Source: Dactylis glomerata
Lineage: Eukaryota; Streptophyta; Magnoliopsida; Poales; Poaceae
NCBI GenBank assembly: GCA_007115705.1
Contig: QXEO01001565.1
Coordinates: 744,001-808,000 of the forward strand
Direction of reading: 5' to 3'
Length of the DNA: 64,000 nucleotides
Below, piece after piece: positions 9,978-20,802 of the stretch; within the stretch, counting starts at the first letter, position 1; every line of letters starts with the position of its first letter. The translations under genes and the position numbers were made by a program. The notes beneath the pieces are model-generated. The model did not search any database. It was not told the DNA's origin and saw nothing but the letters and a program-made list of their open reading frames with translations.

Positions 9978-11018
9978 GAGTAAACCGTATGAGCGGTCCT
10001 AATTCTTTTCGCGAACCTTCACTTACGTCCTATTTCTTTCAAAATGCACATTTAGGTCCTAAATCTTTTGTAAGTGATTCATCAGAGGTCCTAGTTCTTT
10101 TAAAATGCACATCTAAAATCTTTTGTAAGTGATTCATCAGAGGTCCTAAATTGATCGCACGCGTGTTGACCACTTCCACATGGATAGTGGGGCCCACGAG
10201 ATATATGGTCACCATGTATATTTGTGAATAGTCCCCCTAGTTTGTATAACTTCCAAAACTTGGTCCACGTGGATAATGGGGCCCACAACAGCAGTCGTTC
10301 TCGCTATCTTGCTCAAGCCTTGCCAGATCTTGGCGGTGGCACTCATTTATTGCCCTGCAATCCAGAGAACAACACCACACCCAAAACATTTTAGTCCGGG
10401 ATTAGCAATTGCGGTGGATCTGCTCGTAAATCGGCGAGCCTACCGGACAGCCGTAGTGCGTCTGCCCCGCGACGCAGGCCTAGTTGCTCTGACATGCGTT
10501 CTATGTGACGTCGTCACTAACGATGAGAACATGTTGGTGCAGATTTTTGCCAACATGCCTCTTCTCGCCATCTCTCTAAAGCCCATTAAATCATTAGTTC
10601 CTAAGTCGTCACTCGGCTACCGACGCAGACATAGGAGATGGAAGTGCTAAGATGAGAATGCTTAGGACTACACCAGGTGGAGAGAGAAACATGAACTGTA
10701 TTTTGGAATAAATACTACCTTGAGGGTCTATTCGCAAATATATAGGGTGGTCAATATGCTTTATGGGCCCCACTACAAACGTGGCACCGATCAACGCGGG
10801 TCGGGATAATTTAGGACCTCGTGTGAACTACTTAGAAAAGATTTAGGACCATGCATGAAGTACTTAGGAAAGATTTAGGACATAGATATGTATTTTGAAA
10901 GAACTAGGATCTAATTGTAGGTATAAAAAAGAATTGGGACTTAGATGTGCATTTTGAAAGAACTAGGACCTAAGTGAAGGCATGGGGAAAGAATTAGGAC
11001 GGCCCATGCAGTTTACTC
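9978..11018. mobile_element. Mutator-like element (1041 bp), non-autonomous
   Basis: The ends are inverted repeats: left GAGTAAACCGTATGAGCGGT, right (reverse strand) GAGTAAACTGCATGGGCCGT. Similarity continues for about 250 bp through blocks such as CCTTCACTTAGGTCC and GTGGGGCCCA. A perfect 9-bp direct duplication TTTTTTCAA flanks it (9969-9977 and 11019-11027), the length typical of Mutator elements. There is no transposase. The centre (10300-10640) has higher GC and an open frame of 124 codons (10276-10650) that could be a captured fragment, but I do not recognise it. The repeats contain a tandem unit GGTCCTAAATCTTTTGTAAG in variable number. Confidence 0.9.
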
Positions 11019-11027
11019 TTTTTTCAA

Positions 11028-12357
11028 TCATTATCTTCCTTCGGTCGTCCTTCTTCCTTCCGTTCAAGGCAGCAGCACCGCAGCGATTCCTTTGCAAAAT
11101 TGACTGCTCCTCTAGCTCAATACTCCCTATTGCTTGTAGATTCAGTGTCGTACAATCGTGGCCGGTGGGTTGAAGCAATTTCTAGGGCAGCGGGTTAGCC
11201 AGCTTAAGCATCTAGTGGCTCGTCCTCTTCGACATGGACGGCAACAGCAGACTCGCCGAGTTCGAGCTCGCCCGCCTTCTTCGCTCCCGTGGCCTCTGCC
11301 CCACGGCCGACGAGTCCCTAGTGGTGACCTCAACTCTCAGAATCCGGGCTTCTCTCCTTTTTCCCCTTGCCAACGACATAGGCTCAGCCGTGGGAGCACG
11401 CGAGCGACACAATCACGAGCCATCCCGCTCGCTGCGCCATCCCATTGCAGGCCTCTCCGCTCGCCGCGCGTCGGGGTCCTTCTCCCGTGGACACGCCGCC
11501 GCCTGCCACAATTGTCTCGGCACGGAGCCGCCTCTCTTCCCCGGTCCACCTGGACGGCATCGATGCGGTACCCTCTCGCCGTGCCCTGTCGTCGTAGGGA
11601 CGGGCTGACTGCTACCCTCCCGGCCACGAGCTGCAGGTTTGTGGAGGAAAACAAAGAAGAACCGAACGCCAAGTCGCCTACGCCCACGACCACGCACAAC
11701 TCGCCAGTCCGCCCTGCCCAGCTCACCACCGCCACCGCACCTCCCCAGCCACCAGGCCTCCAGCTCGACGGCCGAGCTCCGGGCTCCCCACCGGAGGCCG
11801 TGCCCCGTAGTCCCCGCAGCGGCCGCGCCCCAACCTCCCAGCCGTCCACCACGCCTCGACCTCCAGCCGACAGCCATGCCCCGACTTCCAAACGGGCGAC
11901 CAAGCCCCGAGCTCCGCACCAACGGTCGCGCACCAAGCTCCCCGCCGGCGGCCGCGCCCCGACCTCCCCACGGGCGGCCGTGCCTCGAGCTCCCCACCGA
12001 CGGCCGCGTCCCGACCTCCCCGCTGGCAGCCATGCCCCGTCCTCCCTTGGGCGGCCATGCCCCGTCCTCCCTTGGGCGGCCGAGCCCCGACCTCCCCACC
12101 AACGGCCGCGCCTCGACCTCCTCGTCGGCGGACGACGACCTCCGTCAGATTGTCTTCTGCTGGTCCGAGCGCCGACAGCTCCCAATCCAGCCGGTGCGCT
12201 CCGCCTGTTCCATCGAGCAGGAGGGGAGGTAGGGGATCGATGCGGAGGCGGAGGAGGGAACGGTGGGGGTGCGGAGGACGGCCGATTTTTTTGACGTACA
12301 AAAGTGGACCGGCGGTTTTTTTACCTACCAGATTTTTTAACCATCACGTTCTTAAGC
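11028..12357. other. GC-rich low-complexity block with long but doubtful open frames
   Basis: From about 11160 to 12290 the sequence is very GC-rich and open on both strands (378 codons plus at 11158-12294; 282 codons minus at 11337-12185). Much of it (11740-12130) is an imperfect minisatellite built on CGGCCGCGCCCCGACCTCCC, with two near-identical 25-bp units at about 12029 and 12054. The predicted proteins are Pro/Arg- or Gly/Arg-rich. The bias alone explains the open frames; a captured gene fragment inside a transposon is possible. Confidence 0.5.
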
Positions 12358-12374
12358 CGTATTATTAGTAGAGA
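12358..12374 (-). mobile_element. Helitron 5' terminus (3' end not found)
   Basis: On the minus strand the sequence reads A|TCTCTACTAATAATACGG, almost the same as the 5' end of the Helitron at 14457 (TCTCTACTAATAATATTG). The matching 3' hairpin/CTAG end should lie to the left but was not found, so the element may be truncated or its end degenerate. The GC-rich block 11160-12290 would be its 5' interior. Confidence 0.5.
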
Positions 12375-12375
12375 T

Positions 12376-12649
12376 AGAGATGTAGACGTACGTGCTGCAC
12401 AGTAATCGTGATCGTTAGAGCATTACCTGAGGAATCTGTTCCTGCAGGGTAGTGTATTCGCCCTGTAAGACTTGTTTTTCTCAACTCTCGTGCGTGTTAA
12501 AGTGCCTTCGTGACACCACGTCACCACGTTTTGTCAGCCGGTTCTATTTCAAAACAGTCATCTTTTTGTAACAGGCATTGAGGCATGTGACTCGCCGGTT
12601 CCACTTCAACGAAATGAAACCATAATAGAGCTCGGCATTGTATATTGTA
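12376..12649 (+). repeat. Diverged copy of the 3' flank of the glycine-rich protein gene
   Basis: This segment aligns collinearly by eye with 20330-20757, downstream of the glycine-rich protein gene. Shared blocks include GACGTACGTGCTGCAC / TACGTACGCATTGCAC, TCGTGATC, TAGTGTATTCGCCCTGTAA / TAGTGTATTCACGGTGTAA, CTCTCGTGCGTGTTAA / CTCTCATGCGTGTTTAA, CAGCCGGTTCT / CAGGCGGTTCT and AATAGAGCTCGGCATT / AGTAGAGCTCAACATT. The copy at 20580-20682 also has a MITE missing here. No coding part is left beside it. I infer an old tandem duplication of the locus. Confidence 0.6.
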
Positions 12650-14457
12650 CTAGCTGAATACCCGTGCGTTGCTACGGGTTTCTTTCCTCCTTGTGACATG
12701 TCTCACCAATTTAATTTGGTTCCTTTTAGCGACGCTCGCCTCGATCTCTTGTCGGTTGACGAAACAGACATATCCCTTGATGCGTTTGTGGTCGTGTAGC
12801 TTCTGTTGTAATCGTTCAACTTCTTCATCGTAGGCGCATCCAAGATATCGGCCGAGGCCTTGGCTCTGATGGATTAAGGTGGCAATGAAGTCCACATTAC
12901 AAATTGACATAAATTAAGAGCTGGAATATTTAAAGTAAATTTAACTTGAGCTAGATAGGAAAATATTAACAAGTTAATTTCGGTTGAATATTATGATAGT
13001 ATGGAGATTTTTTTGAAGGGGATAAGATGTAGAATTTTGTTTAAAATTGATATATGTACACAGATAATCCACCATACTATGTACACACTGTACCAATATT
13101 GTTTCTCAAATAAAATGGTTCAGCGCTGAGGAGAAAAAAGAAGACCATTTTACACGAGATATCTACAATACACATAATATTCAACAACACTTAGATTTAA
13201 TATCTTGTCAGACTACATGCTTACTGCCACTAAATATCTGATTTTCAGGTGCTAGTATAGAAGACAAATGTGTGGACTCGCAAGAAGTTCAGAATCTCAT
13301 AAGTACATGCACGTAAGCTGCAGCTGCATATTTCGTCAGCGGCGCTTCAGAACAGCCGACGCTTTTATGAACATATGACTACAGACAGGTAATGATCTCG
13401 GTCGGTCGTTCTTACGCTGATGACTTATCCGGCCATGTATGTGGAGCACCGTACCACCACCGAAGCAAACAGCAGTATAAAGAACATCAATACAAAGAGC
13501 ACAGAAAATCAGTATGTGGAGGCGTGGAGTACCACCACGGATGCAAACAGCAGGTATACAAGGCATTATGAGTTAAAGAGATAAGAACATGTTCGTGATT
13601 AACACAAATGTCTGGTTCATTCATTCGGCGCTGGCTAACATCGTGTTAGATATTTGACCGAAACATGATAGAAAATCTCCATTGCAGTAGAATCGGGTGA
13701 TAAAATGAGAACCAGGAAGCTAAAAAAGCTACATGTGAAATCTACAAGAAGGGAAGCTAAAAAAGCTACATGTGAAATCTACGAGAAGGGGACAAATGGA
13801 ACTGAATTTCCCAAAATTCTGCAGCAGTATTGTATAGCAGATTGCAGCAGAGTTATTAGGAATTAGGATGTCTTCTTTAATATAGTATCGTGCATGAATC
13901 TCCATCCCTATCAAAGCTGCCGGCTCCCTTGACTGCTCCTCTCAGCACCTCCAACTACATCTGCTGACGAAATTGTTGATAGGCGCTAGTCCGCACGTGT
14001 GCCATAGGTGACGACGACGTTAATGCACCAAGGCAGCCCGGGCGAAGATGGTGCAGACGCGGACTTGGGCTTCGTATCCTTCATCATCACGGCGATCCTT
14101 CCCCTGACGGGCATCGGAATTGGCCGCAATAGGACGTCTCGACTACATCCGCCTCCAAGCTCGCCCTTCTCAGGGCGCACTTCGTCTGCCTCTACCCCGG
14201 CCGCAATAGGTCCAAGCTCGCCCTCCTCAAGGCGCACTGCGTCTGCCTAGCGCTCTCTTTTGTAGCGATTGAAGATAGAAAAATAAGAACAAAGGAGAAA
14301 AAAATAGAAAAGACCGAACCGGTATGTTTTTCGTTATTTGACTTATGGGTGGCATAGGTGGGTAAATATGCGTTTAAACGAAAGCGTACTTTAGGTGGAT
14401 TGAAAGCGTACTTGCGACGGTCACGGACCATACCTCTAGCAATATTATTAGTAGAGA
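12650..14457 (-). mobile_element. Helitron (1808 bp), non-autonomous, both ends visible
   Basis: On the minus strand the 5' end is A|TCTCTACTAATAATATTG (14457) and the 3' end is CCCGTAGCAACGCACGGG (hairpin, 12678-12661) then TATTCAGCTAG|T (12650). There is no terminal inverted repeat or target duplication, as expected. No Rep/helicase is encoded. Contents are unassigned pieces: a short minus-strand frame beside the 3' end (12650-12910), duplicated blocks at 13434 and 13511, a 37-bp tandem repeat, and a GC-rich open frame near the 5' end (14008-14250) that looks like captured coding sequence but is not recognised. Confidence 0.8.
13716..13789. repeat. 37-bp tandem repeat, two copies
   Basis: GAAGCTAAAAAAGCTACATG starts at 13716 and again at 13753; the two 37-bp units differ at one base (ACAAG versus ACGAG). 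It lies within the Helitron at 12650-14457. Confidence 0.9.
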
Positions 14458-14519
14458 TACTTAAGTTTAAAGTGAGCACACTGTTAAATAAAGAAGTTTA
14501 AAATCTAGGACTAATCAAA

Positions 14520-15280
14520 ATGTGCTTTTGATACCTGAGCCCAGTGCTCCCTTCATTTAAAAATATTAAAAAGCATAAGGAAAGTGTTTTTAGCTACTGG
14601 GCTTCAGTCATCCCTTTGTTTTAAATTTTTAATGAAAATCAAAATTTTAAATTTAGAAAAAAATAAAAATAAATCTGGACATAGTCAATGATGTAATTTA
14701 CAAGCTTGCAAAATTTCAGTACAAAATTCGTTATATTATGGGCTACACAAAAATAACAAGTTGTGGTAACATTCGTATATTTGAAAACATATATAATAGA
14801 TCTACATGTTTGTTATTTTAGTGTTGCCAAAACTAAAAAGTATTTGAATATGAATTTCTGCATGTTTGTAGGATAAATAGTTGACTACATCTAAATATTT
14901 TTTTTACAATTTTTTGAAACTTCATACTATGATTATTGATTTTTTTTTAAAAAAATCGAGATCACTGATACCCATGTGCACCAAACTCCACTGAAAAGCA
15001 TATTTCTAAACATTATAAAAATAAATCTGAACATAGTCAATGCGTAACCTATGAGCATGTCATTTTTTTTAATACGTACTCAGATCTACATGTGTGTTAA
15101 TTTTGTGTAGCCCATAATATAAAGTATTTATACATGATTTTTTTTTCACATTTGTGGGATAAATAGTTAGCTAGATTCAGATATCTTTTTCAAACTTTTT
15201 TGAAAATTAAAATTATAATTTACGATTTTATAACAAAAATAGGATCACTGGTGCCCACAGCACCAAAGCCCCACTCAGGA
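14520..15280. repeat. Two overlapping members of a foldback MITE-like family
   Basis: The phrase AAAAATAAATCTGGACATAG near 14675 recurs as AAAAATAAATCTGAACATAG near 15020. AGATCTACATGTTTGTTA recurs as AGATCTACATGTGTGTTA, and GATCACTGATACCCATGTGC recurs as GATCACTGGTGCCCACAGC. So two related copies lie head to tail, about 300-340 bp apart. The end motif (GATCACTGRTGCCCAYG...CACC) and the opposite end (CAGTGCTCCCTTCAT) resemble the element at 9306-9767. Boundaries are approximate. Confidence 0.55.
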
Positions 15281-16554
15281 CTATTTTAAAACAGTCGTCA
15301 GGGAGCTTTAAAAATTCGATACAGCAACAAGCTAATCTGGCAACCTCAACTTGAGTGGAAACTATATCAAGAGATATCGAATTTTTTTCTTGGAAGGGAG
15401 GGATTTTTTTTTTGTCTCATCTCATTATTTAAGAATAGAATCACCCAGTAAACTAATGGCAAACTGAGGTAAACCACATATTTCAGATTTAGAGCATTCC
15501 ACCATCGGGATCAGCATATTCGGCACGGTGGCTTCTCTTCTTCATGCGAAGCCAAGTCGACAACAAATTTGCTTTCATCAACTGTAGCACCTTTTCTTTT
15601 TCCTGAAGAAAATAAGTGGCTTTGAATCTACATGAGGAGAGATGACAACTTCAGTGATAAGAGGAGCAGGAAATCCATACAAAGCTTGAAAATGCGTGAA
15701 CAGTAGGTACTTCTCTATCAACTAGATTTTTGTTAATGTGTGAAGGAAGTGTAGTTTTTCCCTTGACAACATTGATTGAAATGTATTTTTTCACTCATTA
15801 TTCTCCATCTTAGCTATGCTATCAAGAAGTTCCGTCCTTGTTAGCCATGTGTCCTTCTCCTTAACATAATACATTCTATCCATTATGTCATAATAACATC
15901 GTGTCTCAGTTAGAGATACCAAATTTAGATATTAGATGTAAGAACGCCTTAATGTCCTTTCTAAATTGTCAGGGCCTTCAGAATAGAATCTAACATCTTA
16001 TACTTTATCATCGAAACTACACAACTCAATAACAAATTTTTAATTTCATATTTTTACTTAATTTAGAAACCCTAACAACCAAATCTAGAAGTAAAATGAC
16101 CAAATATCGCTGAAAGATGTCCAGCACTTGCGATTCCACCTTCACACGTAGCCGTTGTAGCCACCGAGAAGAGGGACAACTTCGCTGCGATGGTTAGAGT
16201 TCTCGCCCTATGAAAAGAGCCCCCGGACTCAGTTGCCCCCGTCGTCGAAACCATTTCTTTCATCTCCGCCGCCGCCATCACATGAAGTCAGAGCGAGCAC
16301 GGGAGGGAAAGTGGAGTGAAGTGTGGTCGAAACAGAAGCCTAATGGGCGAGGTTAGGGTAGGCAACATGCCCAAGCTATCGGTTGTCATCTACTTGGGCC
16401 ACGTAAGCGGTAAGCATGTCTATGAGCCCGAGTGGCAGAGAAAACAGTTAAAAGAACTAAACTGGTGTCTAGTGTGTCTATGTTCTGAACTGAATCCCGA
16501 TTCCCGGTGGGCATTTGGGGAAAAATAATCCTGTGTTTCATATACAGAGGTATC
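15281..16554. other. Spacer with no recognised gene
   Basis: I see no coding region I can support. A short minus-strand frame at 16072-16281 (69 codons) starts in a GC-richer patch followed by AT-rich sequence reading GTTAGGGTTTC; it may be a remnant of a gene 5' end or a transposon fragment. Poly-T and poly-A runs occur around 15380-15420. Confidence 0.3.
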
Positions 16555-16795
16555 CCTGTTGTTGTTTTTTTTGTTGCAATAATAGTATATGTTTTTGTTA
16601 GAAGTTTTTCTTTTTTGTATTTCCTAAAATACAAAGTATTTTTTAACGGGACTTTTTTGTATATGCTCCTCATATATATATCTTTCTATATATTTAAAAT
16701 TATAATTTTTGGAAACATAGATGCGTTAGATTTTTAAAATTTTAAAAATCTGAAAGTGAAAAGATCACTAGTGCCCATGTGCCAATAACACTTTC
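16555..16795. mobile_element. Partial copy of the foldback MITE-like family
   Basis: TTTCCTAAAATACAAAGTAT followed by TTTTTTAACG and ACTTTTTTGTATATGCTCCT parallels 9580-9635, and GATCACTAGTGCCCATGTGC at about 16763 is the family end motif. Only the right-hand half of the foldback appears to be present. Confidence 0.5.
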
Positions 16796-16884
16796 CGATT
16801 TTTTTACAATATATTATCAGGTTTGCATGTACAATAGTACGTAGATGCACACGCGTCTACACCGGAGCTTGATACTTACATGCA

Positions 16885-19408
16885 CTAGTAATCAAGCACG
16901 TGCATATGCACGTTATAGATACTTGTATGTAAATAAATCTACCGACATACGAAAATAGCCATTGCCTTATTTCTTCTGAGATGGGGTAGCATCAATTTCA
17001 TCAAAATGATATAAAATCCAGCATATGCGCTAGTTGAGACCTCTGATCCAATTCTGACCCATAACAAGCTAAACGCATGAAGAAAAAAATGTTGCACAGT
17101 AGCACATTAAACAACTCTAAACAATATTTACCAAACTTTTATGAAAATACATCATCACAATCCGCATAATTAAAGGACAAAGCAAACTCAAGTTTCAAAG
17201 CATAACTTTTCAGATTCTTGACTGGTAAGAAGATTATTTGCATTATTTGGCTCTGGTTTCTAATTGAGGAAAACTTCAAAGAAGTAATCGTGCACGTATT
17301 AACTACTACACAGAAAAGTATGATACATATTAAATAAAGAATTATATTCATTTTTAAGCTAACAATGATGATCTGTACAGATAATTTTTCAATGTTACCA
17401 AATCATGCAATGCTTTTTAAGGTTTCATCTTTTGGTCTCTGTGTAGATAAAACATTTCAGTGTGCGTGATGATCCTTCCTCTCTAGTATAAGGAACCAAA
17501 TTCCTTATGATTATCCATGCACCGTACCCCCACATACCAAAAAGGGCCAACTCTGTTTGATGACACACAAAAATAAGATATACTACATGATCGCTCCCCA
17601 TCTATTAGTCAATTATTCATTAGTGTGAAATTATTCCTTCCTCTCAAGCTATTTGCTTTCACTTCAACAAAAATCGAAGTAAGAAATCACGTATATATGT
17701 ATTTGTTACTTCATTATGATTTACAAAATAAGGAAAAAAACTAACTCAGAAGTTGTGTCACAAGATATAAAATGAAGTCTCAACAGTACAGTGATGTTCC
17801 TACTCATGGCACTCAACATTGTTGCCGCTGCTGATTCTTGTACTCGCTACACAATCTTCTTACATGCAGCACACTTTGAGTTCCACAAAACACAAAATAT
17901 AACTTGTTTGGGACCTTTTTTACCTTCTCCAATGGGTACACAATATTCTTAAAGGCAGCACACTTTTCATGACCTACATAAAACACATAAGATAACTTGT
18001 ATGGAACCTTGGATTGCCGAGCATAAGAACTTGAATGGGACCTTTTGATCTCTCACCTGAGTGTAAAATCTCCATTTCCTCGGGACTACAAGTCCAACAG
18101 TCAGGATTACGTTTAACCTAGATGTAGTCCATAGAATTTGCTAATATCAGTCCTGCTACAGTGCAAATCAACACTACAATGATTGATGGATGTGCATGAA
18201 AATTATCTGTAAATTAGTCGTCTACTTGTCTATCTTCCATCAGGGGATGCCATATCAGGATATCTGAACAGGTTAGTGACGGCTGTATCAATTCAAGTAA
18301 AAATTGAAGTACACCAAATTTCAAATCATGACAGCTTAGAAATTGTTCCCACCATATAAGAACATGACAGAAGCCTATATGCAGAGAACTTAGAAGTATT
18401 AGATCCTCCATAGCAGAAGTTAGAAGTATTATCAATATGTTGCAACCTTCAGAAACTTCACTTCAAGCGACCATTGGCATTGTCCATGGGACTCCTAGGC
18501 AGGTTCAACCATGAAGTTAAATTTCAAGTAAGTGTGTCAGACAAAAATATTCGGAGAAACAAGTATATCAGACTACATTGACGATAGCATACCAATGTTT
18601 ATAAGAAATTGATCCCAGCAATCAAACTGTTTTTTTTAACCCAGCAATCAAACTGTTGATTAGGCCCATACATGCCATGTGAAGTTCTGAACTATCAGTG
18701 CACTGTTTCTTTTTCATAGTAACTAATACCTTTTTCATTGGTACACCCTTTTGTTTCATGGGCTTTACCTGTACTATTACAAAATTCGTTGCTATTGCTA
18801 ATTGGTAAACAATAATTTTTTTGCGTGGAATTAGTAAGCAATGTTGATTTCACATATCTATCGATTTCAAAATTATTAAATGCACTACTCCAGAAAAATT
18901 GAAGAACAGAGAACCATAATACAACAATAGAGCACCAGAACACATGAACAGAGTACCAGATTTCTTTCAGTAGCAGGCGGAGTTGGGGACAACACGACGA
19001 CCTGCAGCGCGCGAGTCCGCGGAATAGATTGGCGTCATGGCGGAGGTCCTCAAGTGCGCCATCGATGGGCGGATCGGACAGCGACGATGGACCGCTCCAA
19101 TGACGGTGGGGCGAACGGCGACGATGGGGCGAACAGCGACGGTGGGGCGGTCGGCGGTGATGGAGCCCGACGCGGACAATGCGGCGCAGACGGCGACCCC
19201 GGCGATGCGGCGCGGACGGCGGTTGCTGGGTCGTGCCTCTCGCAGTGCGCGTGGAAGCGATTATTTGGATTTTTTTCAGAGGAAGCGGTGATTATCCTCA
19301 GCGCACAAATCCTACATCATTGGGGCGACTTGGATCGTTCGATTACGGTATGTGTATGGCTTAGATTTGCCGGATCTGACAGTCTCTCCTTTTTTATATT
19401 AGTGGAGA
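16885..19408 (-). mobile_element. Helitron (2524 bp), non-autonomous, probable both ends
   Basis: On the minus strand the 3' end has a palindromic hairpin ACGTGCATATGCACGT (16913-16898), then GCTTGATTACTAG|T (ending 16885). The proposed 5' end is A|TCTCCACTAATATAAAAAA (19408), the same type as the other Helitron 5' ends here. The interior is mostly AT-rich with no Rep/helicase. A GC-rich patch (18960-19290) near the 5' end looks like captured coding sequence. The right end lies 390 bp from the start codon of the glycine-rich protein gene, so the insertion borders that promoter. The pairing of the two ends is an inference. Confidence 0.6.
19102..19155. repeat. 18-bp tandem repeat, three copies
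   Basis: GACGGTGGGGCGAACGGC and two variants follow one another exactly 18 bp apart, keeping any reading frame. It lies in the GC-rich patch within the Helitron at 16885-19408. Confidence 0.85.
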
Positions 19409-19702
19409 TGATGCCGAGTCAAACTTTGTCGTGATTGCTCACTGATCAGCGCCCCCGAGTATACTGTACCCCGTGCGTGCACGTAGTCGACTCATGCGCG
19501 CAGTGGGAGCGCTGGCGCTACTTCATCTCTCCACCTGTAGCTGTAGACATTGGTAAGCATTTGCATGCGGGGAGACGTCAATGCAATGCCGTCTATCTAC
19601 CAACCGTTAACGCGCGCTCTTGTCCGATCCCATGGAGTCATCGAGCTAGGGAGACCCGGCTCCTCCTACCTCATCATAGCTTCCACTGGACTCTCGATCG
19701 CC

Positions 19703-19709
19703 TATAAAT
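19703..19709 (+). promoter_or_regulatory. TATA box of the glycine-rich protein gene
   Basis: TATAAAT lies 89 bp upstream of the start codon in GATCGCCTATAAATTCG. Transcription would begin near 19735, giving a leader of about 60 nt. The native upstream sequence extends only to the Helitron end at 19408. Confidence 0.7.
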
Positions 19710-19797
19710 TCGTTGATCCGCATGCGCATCTACCCATCCATTATACAAACTAGCTAGCTACTACAAACCTTGCAGAGTGAAGAAGAGAGTGTCAAGC

Positions 19798-20212
19798 ATG
19801 GCGTCCAAGGGTCTCATTGTGTTGTCTCTCCTGCTTGCTGGAGCTTTCCTCGTCACCACGGCTGAGCAAACTCGTGAGCTATCGCACCGATTTTCAACAG
19901 ATTTATTAGAATCCTCGCCAGGCTAAGAAACTGGCTACTGCTAGTACTAATGCAGACGTTTTTGTTCATGCAGAGGCCAAGAAGGAAGAGACCAAGGCCG
20001 ATGTTCAGGGCTACGGGGGCGGCGGTGGTGGCTACCACGGCGGCGGCGGTGGATACCATGGCGGAGGCGGCGGCGGATACCACGGTGGAGGCGGCGGCGG
20101 CTCCCACGGGGGAGGTGGTGGGGGCGGCCACGGCTGTCATCGCCAGTGCTGCGGGCATGGTGGCTGCCACTGCTGCTCGCCCGACGAGGTCCCAACCGAG
20201 GTCCGCAACTGA
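19798..20212 (+). CDS. Glycine-rich secreted protein with Cys-rich C-terminus (two exons)
   Basis: Exon 1 is 19798-19873 and exon 2 is 19974-20212, joined at CTC|GTGAGC and ATGCAG|AGGCC; the join makes a CAG codon and a 104-residue protein. Residues 1-23 form a signal peptide (MASKGLIVLSLLLAGAFLVTT then AEQ), typical of the plant glycine-rich protein (GRP) family. After a short charged segment come Gly-rich repeats of the GGGGGYH type (about residues 38-75), then a Cys-rich tail with GCHRQCCGHGGCHCC. Family members with this layout are cell-wall or apoplastic proteins, often stress- or pathogen-responsive; in Arabidopsis a related Cys-rich tail binds wall-associated kinases. A TATA box and a poly(A) signal frame the gene. 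No defect is visible. It is the only intact host-type gene in the window; its exact role is not known from sequence. Confidence 0.9.
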
Positions 20213-20309
20213 GGACCAGTACAAGATACATGCAGCTCCTTACGTACAATAATACTGTAGGTGGTGTTGCTTCACGCACGTACTAGTAAGAACTCGTATA
20301 CGGCCGGCC

Positions 20310-20315
20310 AATAAA
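20310..20315 (+). terminator. Poly(A) signal of the glycine-rich protein gene
   Basis: AATAAA lies 98 bp after the stop codon (in CGGCCAATAAAAAGG). It is a plausible plant near-upstream element for 3' end formation. Confidence 0.55.
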
Positions 20316-20579
20316 AAGGAAGGTGTGCATGTATACCTATACGTACGCATTGCACGCATATCGTGATCCATTCTCAGGACTATGTTTTCCTGATAGTGTA
20401 TTCACGGTGTAAAACTCCTCTTTCTTGCTTAAATTGCATGTAACTCTCATGCGTGTTTAACGCAAATCTCAGGAGCCTTGTTCTAGAGACATACAGCAGG
20501 TACCTGGGTTATTCGCAGAGCTCTCTTAAACAATAAACGCTTGTCAGGCGGTTCTGTTTCCAAATATGAAGTATATATA

Positions 20580-20682
20580 CTTTCTCCGACCCATATTATT
20601 CGTTAATAATATGAATATATCTATCACTAAAATATATTTAAATACATCTATATTTAGAACAGATAATATGGGTCGGAACGAG
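20580..20682. mobile_element. Stowaway-like MITE (103 bp)
   Basis: It begins CTTTCTCCGACCCATATTAT and ends, on the other strand, CTCGTTCCGACCCATATTAT. It is flanked by TA (20578-20579 and 20683-20684). It is absent from the related flank at 12376-12649, which shows it inserted after that duplication. Confidence 0.8.
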
Positions 20683-20802
20683 TAACAATCATCGACGCAC
20701 GTGACTCCCCAGTATCATTTCAAACGAATCCAATAGTAGAGCTCAACATTCTATATTAATCCCTTCGTCTACAAAAAATATATTAATCCCTTCGTTCACG
20801 GA

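Noticed and set aside
10276..10650. A 124-codon frame in the Mutator-like element as a gene
   Set aside because: No recognised family or splice context. It is kept only as a possible captured fragment, not annotated as a CDS.
16072..16281. A 69-codon minus-strand frame as a small gene
   Set aside because: It has no recognised domain, no clear promoter and lies between repeat elements; support is too weak.
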